In this document: piece by piece, positions 55,494 through 64,000 of the stretch | Numbering within the stretch: position 1 is the first letter of the stretch | Layout of the letters: every line of letters begins with the position of its first letter | Source: Leucaena leucocephala | Lineage: Eukaryota; Streptophyta; Magnoliopsida; Fabales; Fabaceae | Assembly: GCA_037074615.1 (NCBI GenBank) | Contig: CM073519.1 | Span: 29,843,001-29,907,000 of the forward strand | Direction: 5' to 3' | Length of the DNA: 64,000 bases | Notes under the pieces: generated by a model | The model's input: the letters and a program-made list of their open reading frames with translations, nothing else | Told to the model about the DNA's origin: nothing | Database searches by the model: none | Position numbers and translations under genes: made by a program

Positions 55494-58400
55494 TGTATCA
55501 TCCTTACTTTTATACGTCTTAGGGACCATTCAGTAGCATTTGGAACCGCTTACAAGATCTTGGAAGTCCATTACCTAAATCAGGAATTTTACTCTTTCTT
55601 GGGTTACTGTTCATATGGTATTCCAGATTACGCAATAAACTTCGTGAAATTATAATTAAATCTATAAAAATTGAAATAAAGTGGTTCAAAAAGCAACATG
55701 AAGATAACATCTTGAAATTTAAGGAAAAAATAATTTCTAGACCAAATGATTAGCCAATTAATCCAGTTTATTCGTTGAATTTTACTGTTCATTTGGTCAA
55801 AAACCCTGGAAACATATTTTGGTTCCTTACTTTGGCAATTCATTTCTCTTGATATGCACATCCAAATGAAACGTTCTACCTATGAATTTAAAGCTCTAGA
55901 TGTGTGCTACATGCCATTAAATTTTGTGAAATAATTCCTTCCTTTGATAGGTCAAAATGAAGCCACAATAAAACTGGTTCAGGACCTACATTTTTACCGT
56001 TTCAGTTTCTTTTCTTGCACTTCCAATAATTGTTCCAACATGTATAAGTCATCAAATAAGCTTCTCAACATTCATATACATAATGTACATATGAAAAAAT
56101 TATTATAAATAGTTTCATCACATAAATGGACACCTTACATAGCATTTACATACATAGATAATTCATAGCATATAGTAAGATCTCAATTACTTCCATTCCT
56201 TTCTTCCATTCTTTAACTCTTCTCCATGTATACCTTTTCCATCATGCTTGACCTAAATTGGTTGGTTATGGGAGAGTGAGATTCTAGGGAATCTTAGTAG
56301 CAAACATTACCACTTAAATATACAAGATAGATGCTAATGCATGATATGTAATTTCATTAAATTTTCTTTGATTAGTGACATGCCATCATGATATATAATC
56401 TTACATAAAGTGCATGGCCATGGAAAACATGTTATTCACAATACATTCAACATCATTTATCATGCCACAACATCATTCAAATAGCATATACATGTCAACA
56501 CATAAGCATACCACATCAAGCACATAAAGAGGTAAGTTCACTACCTTGCATTTAAGCTTTCCTCTTGATCTTTAGCACTTGCTCCCTAGCTTTCCAACCA
56601 TGAAGCCTTTATGTCAATCACTTCCCAACATCTTCTTGGATGTTTCAAGGTCCTAAACACATTCGTATTCATCATATAATTCATTAGGACTCATGAACTC
56701 CAACCATGTTCAAGACTCACCATGTTACACTCTTTATTATCATAACTTTCTCTAATCTTCACTAATCCACTTGGCTCTTGAACCAATTGATGTATTGACT
56801 TTACCCTACACAATTTCATCTTTTGAATCCATTTATGAGTTTAGAATCATGAAATTCCAGCTCTTTCAAGGCCTACTATACAGAATCGAACACATACACA
56901 CAATTCTTTCAAAAATTCTCATTTTGATTTTAATGCTTCCCATACTTGTTTCTCCACTTTACCTCCACTTTACCTCACATAACTTTTCATTTTAAAACCA
57001 TTGGAAGTATCAAAATCATGAAATTTCAATCACTATTCATGCGAGTGAACCGTACCATGAAGGATTTCAAAAACTATAATCTTGAGATTTTAATGTTTCC
57101 AAGGTTCAAAACCTTTCTAATCCTACACAAAATCATCATATAAATTCAATGAAAGCATTAAATCATTTAAATTCCATTTCCTTCCCTCATGAACAGTGCA
57201 TACCAAGTAGGTTACACCATGGCAAAGTCAAGAATATCAACTTGATTCAACAACCAAACACTTAACTAGCTTATTTAAGCTTCAATCATATATCTCTAGC
57301 TTTAATTTCTTCTTTTCCTTTTCATTTAAGGTCTTTGGGAAGCACCACCCGTTAGAGAAAACTCAACTTTTCCCCCATGTAAACCCTAAGTTCAAGCTCC
57401 CAAATCAAAGGAAAATAATCTATAAGAGATTGCTTACCTTTAATCTCTAGCTTGCTTGAACTTTGGTACCTTGAATCTTCTTTGTCTTGGCTTGAGTTTT
57501 CATTTTGCAAGAGTTTCCCCAAGGGTTCATGTTCTTCACGGTTTTGGGCAGATTTAAGGGGGTATTTATAGCCAAAATCCATGGAAAATTAATGGCCAAA
57601 ATTGATTTGGTTACTATGTGATCTAATGGCCAACATTTAATCTTGGATTTTACTTTTTCAAAAAGAATATTTATGACATCAACCATGAAATCACAAGGGA
57701 CAATTCAAGGGGACACCTCATGGGGTTATGTGGTGCAATTCCAATGGGGGAAGAATGTTCTGGAAAAATTCCAGCTCAATCCGGTACTAGCTCGGTCCAA
57801 TTCCCTAAAAATTGGACTATTTTATAAATCTAATTCTTTTGAGATTCCATAATAACTTTTTGACCTTAAATCCAGTATTTGGATTCTTCCTACCATTGAC
57901 ATACTTGTACTGGCCACAACTTAATTATAGATCCCTTGGGAAATGACTGAAATGCCCTTGGTTCACTATCTTGCACTATATTAACCCTAAAGGCATAATC
58001 ATTATTTTACCCCTCTTTGCACTGCCTCAGAGAATATACTGGCTCTGACTAATCATATTTATACTATCTTGGACATTTTTGTCCTGTCCATAATGACCAA
58101 AATGCCCTCTATCCATCACTGGTACAATCTAGGCATCTAGGGGCATTTTCGTAATTTTACACTTCTTCTGGACTCTTGCCCATTTAACTGTCCAGTCACC
58201 ATATTGGGCCCATGATGGTGCTATTTGGGCCTTAATATGGGCTCATTGCCTTTATTGCCTTTATGGCCCAATTCACAAGATAACTATCCCCATCCTATTT
58301 ATCGGGTATTTTTGTTCACTGTCAAATCCCATAAGAATTCTACAAGATTCATTTTCTGACTCTGTCAATTTTATAAATTCTTATATTAAATATAAAAATT

Positions 58401-58804
58401 TTCTATAAAGTTTTATCTGATTCTGAAGTCTGAAAAATACTATAATAAATCTTCTGACTTTAGAAATTTATACCCTAATTAATCGGGACCTCCAATCAAA
58501 ATTCTATGTTACGTTAAATTGAGCGGAATAATTTTCTCTATCTACTGGCAAAATTTGAGTCTAATCTAATTTCAAGCATTTTTGGCCTGTTTCGGCTCAA
58601 CTTTCTCATATTTGCATTTAGGTCCCTCCTTTTATTTCTACTTTAATTTTTGGCCTTTAAACTTTTCTAATTTTTGTTTAGGTCCCTTTCTTCCTTCAAG
58701 ACTCATTTAATCTCTATTATTTATTCTGATCATCATCATAATCCTTTCCAAACCTCTTTCCTCTATCAATATTATACAAATAGGAAAAAAATTAGGATAT
58801 GACA
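55494..58804 (-). repeat. Solo long LTR (3,311 bp) nested in the Tekay-like LTR
   Basis: It starts TGTATCATCC and ends GGATATGACA. It is flanked by TTCAA (55489-55493) and TTTAA (58805-58809), a 5-bp duplication with one transition. The minus TATA box is at 57563-57570 and the donor AAAGGTAAGC (minus, GT at 57435-57436). Sequence of the host LTR continues across it. Confidence 0.87.
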
Positions 58805-60187
58805 TTTAACCATGGCAAAGTCAAGAATATCAACTTGATTCAACAACCAATCACTTAACTAGCTTGTTTAAGCTTCAATCATATAATTCTAACTTTAATT
58901 TCTTCTTTCTTCTTAACATTTTTAGACAGCACAACACCTTAGAGAAAATTCAACTTTCCCCCAATAAAATCCTAAGTTCAAGCTCCCAAATCAAAGGAAA
59001 ATAAGCTAGGATAGATTGCTTACCTTTAATCTCTAGCTTGCTTGAACTTTAGTACCTTGAATCTTCTTTATCTTGGCTTAAGTTTTCATTTTGCAAGAGT
59101 TTCCCCAATGTTTACATGCCACAGTTTTGCTTCAGATTTGAGAAAGTATTTATAGAAAAATCTCATGGAAAATCAATGGCAAAGATTATTTTGTGCACTA
59201 TTTGATCTAATAGCTCATATTTAATCTTGGATTTAACTTTTTCAAAAAGAGAATTATGACATCATCCATGAAATTATCAAGGAACACTTCATAGGGCTAG
59301 GTGGTAAAATTCTAATGGGAGAAGCTTCTAGAAAAATTCTAGTCCAATACGGTATCTACTCATTCCGATTCCCCAAAACCAGACTTTTTATAAATCTAAT
59401 TTTTTTGAGATTTTATAATATGCTTTCTAACCTTAAATCCAGTATTCAAATTCTTCTTGCCATTGACATTCTTGTACTGGGTCAGTACTTAATTATAGAT
59501 CCCTTGGCAAATGACTGAAATGCCCTTGGTTCACTATCTAGCACTATAATCACCCTAGGGGCATAATTGTCATTTCACACCTCTTTATACTGTATCAGGG
59601 TATATATATTGGCTCTAACTAATCACCCTTGTACTTTCTTGGATATTTTTGACCTCTTCAGAATGACCAAAATGCCCTCCATCCATCGCTAGCATAATCT
59701 GGCTACATAGGGCATTTTCGTAATTTCACACTTTTCCTATATTGCTCTGGACTCTGCCCACTTAACTGTCCACCACCTTATTGGGCCTCTTGGGATGCCA
59801 TTTGTGCCTTAATATTGGTCAATTACCTTTATGGCACAAATCCCAAGAAATCTCTTCTGACCCTATTTATCGGGTATTTTATTCCACTTTAAACCCTATA
59901 AGAATTCTACAGGATTCCTTTTCTGACTCTATCAGTTTTATAAATTCTTATATTAAATATAGGAATTTATAGTAGAGTTTCATCTGATTTTGAGGTCAAA
60001 AAAATACTACAATAATTTTTCCTAACTTTAGGAATTTATATAAATTAATCAGGGACCTCGAATCAAAATTATTTGTTATGTTAAACTGATCAGAATAATT
60101 TTATCTATCTACTGGTAAAAGTTGGGACTAATCTAATTATGAGCATTTTTTAGCCTTTTTTGGTTCAACTTTCTCATAATTATGTTT

Positions 60188-60285
60188 AGGTCCCTCAACT
60201 TTACGCTAATTGCATTTAGGTCCCTATACTTTTAGTTAATTGCATTTAGGTCCCTATATTTTTGGTTAATTGCATTTAGGTCCCT
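60188..60285. repeat. 30-bp tandem repeat in LTR U3
   Basis: The units begin 'aggtccct' at 60188, 60218, 60248 and 60278, exactly 30 bp apart. They read aggtccctatacttttagtt followed by aattgcattt. Related units occur in the U3 of other long LTRs, for example 31973, 32003 and 32033. Confidence 0.85.
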
Positions 60286-60461
60286 CCTTTTGTTTCTACT
60301 TACACTTTTGGTCTCAAACCTTTTCTAATTTTCATTTTATTCCCTCTCTTCCTTCAAGACTCATTTAACCTTTATTATTTCTTCTGATTATCATCATAAT
60401 CCTTTCCAAACCTCTTTCCACTATCAGTATTATACAGATAGGGAAAAATTAGGATATGACA

Positions 60462-63400
60462 TTTCTACCTTCCTTAAAATAAATTTTGTCCTCGAAATTT
60501 ACTTGGTACCTTAGTCAACAATGTTGGATAGATCTCTTTTTCTTTTTTATGACTAAGAATTAGGGTATCTATCTCCTATCTCCTATCTTAACATCTTAGC
60601 GGAGTACTTTTCATGTCCGCAGATTTTTATATCTTTACATTATTACATTTCTTCTGTTATGAATCAACTCAATTAGAGTTACACGCTACCTCATTTTGTT
60701 ACTAGTTTACTTGCTTTGCATCTATTTACATATGGACTTCTTACTATACTGGACTTGCAAGTAGTATCCATTTCTTTCATATTAAACTCTCTAAAATACT
60801 GCTATATTCTGGAGTCTCTGTTGATTACTCATCATGCTTCTTAGTGCAATCACTTATTATTCATCTAAGTGTCTAGTGGAATTCTTTAAATATTCGCCAA
60901 ACTTCATCTCTCATTTTTATACCATCGTACTTCTTATCATCTTTACTAACTCATCATAATACAGAGAGAGGACTTATGTCATTTTTTTTTCTTTACTTTA
61001 TTACTAGATAGGAGCACATACTCTAACATGCATAATGCCTGGCCAACATATTGCAGGACTACATACCTGCCTATGAATGCAAAGCTCTAATATCGGAGCT
61101 CAAGTATTTCTTTCTTTAATATGCACAGCTCTAACACTCAGAGCTTGCACAGCTCTAATACTCAGAGCTTGCACTACTCTAACATTTAGAGCTTTAGCAT
61201 ATTTTGCAAACATAATATAATGCTTGGCATTTCATGCAAGAAGTGAAAGTTCTCACTTGCTACTTCATCTGTAACACAACATATAATCATCTTATCCCTT
61301 TTAAAAAGGGTGCCTATCTATCTGTTTATAAAGCTAGCTATAAAGCCACTTCATATTATACTTATTGATACATATTTCTCATTATATATCATATTACATA
61401 TTTCTCATAACGTATCTCATTACATATTTTTCATGTCGTATCATGGTATATCTGGCCAAATCTGGCTATATCATGGACTATCTTGCCTTGTCATAACGTA
61501 TTCTGAGATACCATAAGTTAAACATTCTCTCTAACTTATAACTTTGCTAGCTTTTAAGAAATCTCTTCTAAATATTTATTTTCAAATCCATTTCATTTGG
61601 ATTTGATATAAGGGTTCTAGTCTCTTACTATTCATAACCCTTTTCTAACTTTTCGTAGCTCTTTCTATCATTTTATGTAACTCTATGCATATATGCCAAA
61701 CTTCTGTGACATTTATACCCTTTTCATCACTTCCCAGGGGGTCACCTATCATTAGGCTAACTTGCCTGAGCACGCTTAACTGAAAAGTACAGATATAAAT
61801 ATGAAGCATTAATGCTAATAGGCCCCAATCCTGGTATTTTATTATCTTAGACTATTCTTATACTATCTCTCTTGGGTCTACCTGGCCTGCTAATCTTTTT
61901 ATCTTCATCTAGAAGATATATTTGTCTCTCATTCTTATTGTCTATAATTTCATCTTACGGATCTCTTTATTTTTATTTGACCATTTCTCATATATTATGA
62001 GATATTCTCATAAATTCTTGGTATATAGGGTTAATTACTTTAACTTTGATCATTTAGTTCCTGTTACGTGTACGAAGATTATGAGTTTAGTCCTTAATAG
62101 TATTAAGGCTACCTAAAATTAACATCATGGGTACTCTCTCTGTTATGATTTAACAAACTTGTGAAGCTTCTATACCTTAACCTTTTCCTTAATATTCATC
62201 CTTCCAAATAAATATTGTACTTATGGCTCATTATTTTACTTCTCTAGGCTTGGTCTACTGCGATCAACCGTATGCCTTTTTAGGATCTAACTATGATCCT
62301 AGAGTTTTATTCATTGTGAGCCATGCTAGGATCTAACTGCAATTTTATTATACTATATTCTCATCTTTGGAAGACCTAAACCAATGGACAAAGTTACAAG
62401 GTTAGTCACTTTCACATAATTGTTAACTCAATAGATAATTCCCCAAAAATGATCACAGAAGCCAATATTATCTATTAGGACTTTACTCATTTCCTCTATT
62501 ACTCAGGAACTTCATATATCACTCCCATCTTTCATAACTTAACTATGTCCATTACTGCAGAGAGCTATATAGGCTCTACCATGCATATATCCATCATAAT
62601 ATGTTCATTTTATGGGCTATATCTTAAGAGCAATCTGACTCTATTGCAAGAGGAATTTAGCTTTATTGCAAAAATGTTAACTTCTATTACATAGACACTA
62701 CTCCTTCTCAGAGCTATATCTTCTTTCATAACTGCTTCTCATTTCATTTTTTGTTTATAGCACATCATTCATGTATCTTATCCCTACTGAAGGGATATAT
62801 CTTGAGTATTATGATCATTTGTCTATAGATTCACTATTAACCTTCATCTCTAATCTCATTTATTGCCTTATCATTGTCAAGTTGAATTATCTAATTGCAT
62901 GTCGTGTGCCATGGGAGCAACATAATTTTCTCATCATATATACTCTACCCTTAATAAAATACGGAAGGGGCATTTATTCATCATAGCATACTCCAACATG
63001 CATAATATGTAAGGAGATGCAATCATTTAAGCATTCTCTAATATGAATGTCATCATATGACAACTACAAGGAGATGCAACTTCTCATCATAACTCATGGC
63101 AGCATAAGCCATATCATCATTACATAATTTGCTCAGCCACCATCTATATGCATACTACAATTAAACAATTAACTAGGTATTCTTTTAATTCATTATATCC
63201 CTTTATCACCTTAACTACTAGATTATCCACCACCTTATCTAATAAGATCATTGTCAGATCCTTGAAGTAACTATTCATCTAACTTAGGTTGCCATGTTAC
63301 CCCTTTACTAGGGTATAGACTTAACCCTTCATTACTCTTTCTTACATAGGGAATAGGGGAGTCACTTTATCTTTTTAACTATGGCTATCTTTCTCTCTTT

Positions 63401-64000
63401 AAACATCATAAACTTCTTTTCTTATTTTGCATCCATCTACTTCTATCGCTATGTTAAACTTCTACAATTACCTGAGAAAAACTCTTTCTTTATAACACAT
63501 AATTCAATTCATGAACTGACTTCTCAGTCATTCGACTCTCATGGTTCATGTGGATGAACTCGACTAATTATTCATCAAAGGGTTTCTCTTTCTCTGCTTT
63601 AACCCTTAGCCTCACGCTCATAATTCTCTAACTAAGAGGAATGCCTCTGGTAAGCAATCCAATAAAAACTTCTCAAGTGAACGGATCAATCTCTATCTCA
63701 TATAGAATAACTTCTATATTTCTTTACTATCTCTTAACTTTTTCTGTCTGTTAGTCTCAGTTGGCTTTGGACTAGATCGCGGTTCCTTTTCAATCTATCT
63801 CTGGATCTTAACTAACTTAAGTTACATAGATCTCATTTATCATCTAGTGCTATTACTTTTGTTCTCTAGGTTGCTTTACCCTAGGTGTGCTAGGTTATTG
63901 TCTCTTTTTGATAGGATTCCTCTATTTTAGGAACATGAACTTTCTATCTATGAGCCATCACATCTTTAACCTTAAGCCATATGCTAGACTCATTTCTAGG
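60462..64000 (-). other. Second internal region of the Tekay-like family, cut by the window edge
   Basis: It is homologous in order to 48391 through about 51950 (for example 60953-61090 against 48880-49020, and 62380-62620 against 50290-50560). On minus it ends in a purine run AAGGAAGGTAGAAA at 60462-60475 directly before the LTR, preceded by 'tttcgaggacaaaattt'. No protein domain is readable. It shows that an LTR-internal-LTR-internal array is present. Confidence 0.65.

Larger units (their letters stand above)
45080..60461 (-). mobile_element. Tekay/Del-like Ty3-gypsy element with non-coding internal region
   Basis: On minus it reads: 5' LTR 53971-60461 (containing a nested LTR), tRNA-Met primer site, internal region 53970-48391, polypurine-like AAGTGGGTAGAAA, 3' LTR 45080-48390. 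LTRs of 3.3 kb, the tRNA-Met primer and the end text 'tttcgaggacaaaattt...' before a purine run (best seen at 60462-60500) are characteristic of the Tekay/Del branch. No gag-pol domain can be read, so it looks like a large non-autonomous derivative. To the right of the 5' LTR there is a second internal region, not flanking DNA, so the target duplication cannot be tested. Confidence 0.7.
53971..60461 (-). repeat. Tekay-like 5' LTR, split by LTR 55494-58804
   Basis: The plus-left end TGAAACATCC is next to the primer site and the right end GGATATGACA is at 60461. Without the nested LTR and its duplication it is about 3.18 kb, slightly shorter than the 3' LTR. The minus TATA box is at 59147-59154. 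U3 holds an exact 30-bp tandem repeat at 60188-60285. Confidence 0.83.

Noticed and set aside
48391..64000. CRISPR-like or satellite array interpretation of the periodic repeats
   Set aside because: The context is a plant LTR retrotransposon. The repeats are imperfect, short and few, with no spacers of constant length and no associated genes.

Overview
The window is plant nuclear DNA, most likely from a eudicot. It is strongly AT-rich and consists almost entirely of nested LTR retrotransposons. I found no convincing host gene, tRNA or rRNA. The lineage evidence is an Athila-type Ty3-gypsy element with a tRNA-Asp-type primer binding site, a SIRE/Maximus-like Ty1-copia element, and a long-LTR (about 3 kb) Ty3-gypsy family of Tekay/Del type with a tRNA-Met-type primer site. 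Most coding sequence is decayed by stops and frameshifts.

Left edge to about 41959: all of this lies inside one old Ty1-copia element on the minus strand. Its 5' LTR is at 40294-41959 and its 3' LTR begins at 18174 and runs off the left edge. Gag, protease, integrase, reverse transcriptase and RNase H remnants can be followed from right to left. The element is broken by later insertions, most with recognisable 5-bp target duplications: LTR 37218-39625 (ACAGA), LTR 34277-35999 (CCCTA/CCTTA), LTR 27334-33615 (GTTCT) holding LTR 29016-32225 (AAAAC), LTR 19767-26200 holding LTR 22544-26058 (CCTTC), and a palindromic element 13969-17040 (AATTG) in the 3' LTR. Further left, an LTR ending at 13786 encloses another ending at 12934. 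The latter holds a solo LTR 7536-10745 (AAATA), a full-length non-autonomous Athila element 965-7299 (CTGGG), and the end of an unrelated LTR at 1-682.

41960-45079 is a short non-TE-like or mosaic stretch. From 45080 to the right edge is a minus-strand Tekay-like element arranged LTR (45080-48390), internal region (48391-53970), LTR (53971-60461, itself split by solo LTR 55494-58804), then a second internal region (60462 to the edge). The internal regions are homologous but carry no recognisable gag-pol; instead they carry short periodic repeats.

The most unusual objects are four. The 3.07-kb palindromic element has TG...CA ends, a 5-bp target duplication and mirror-image gag fragments at its centre. 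The long LTRs share a conserved splice-donor-like site and a conserved downstream sequence box, suggesting a spliced leader inside the LTR. The Tekay-like internal region has a GTCGTGACC-like array with alternating 23/28-bp spacing. The copia LTRs carry a dense array of TAATCGATTA palindromes. All identities and boundaries were read by eye, without alignment software.
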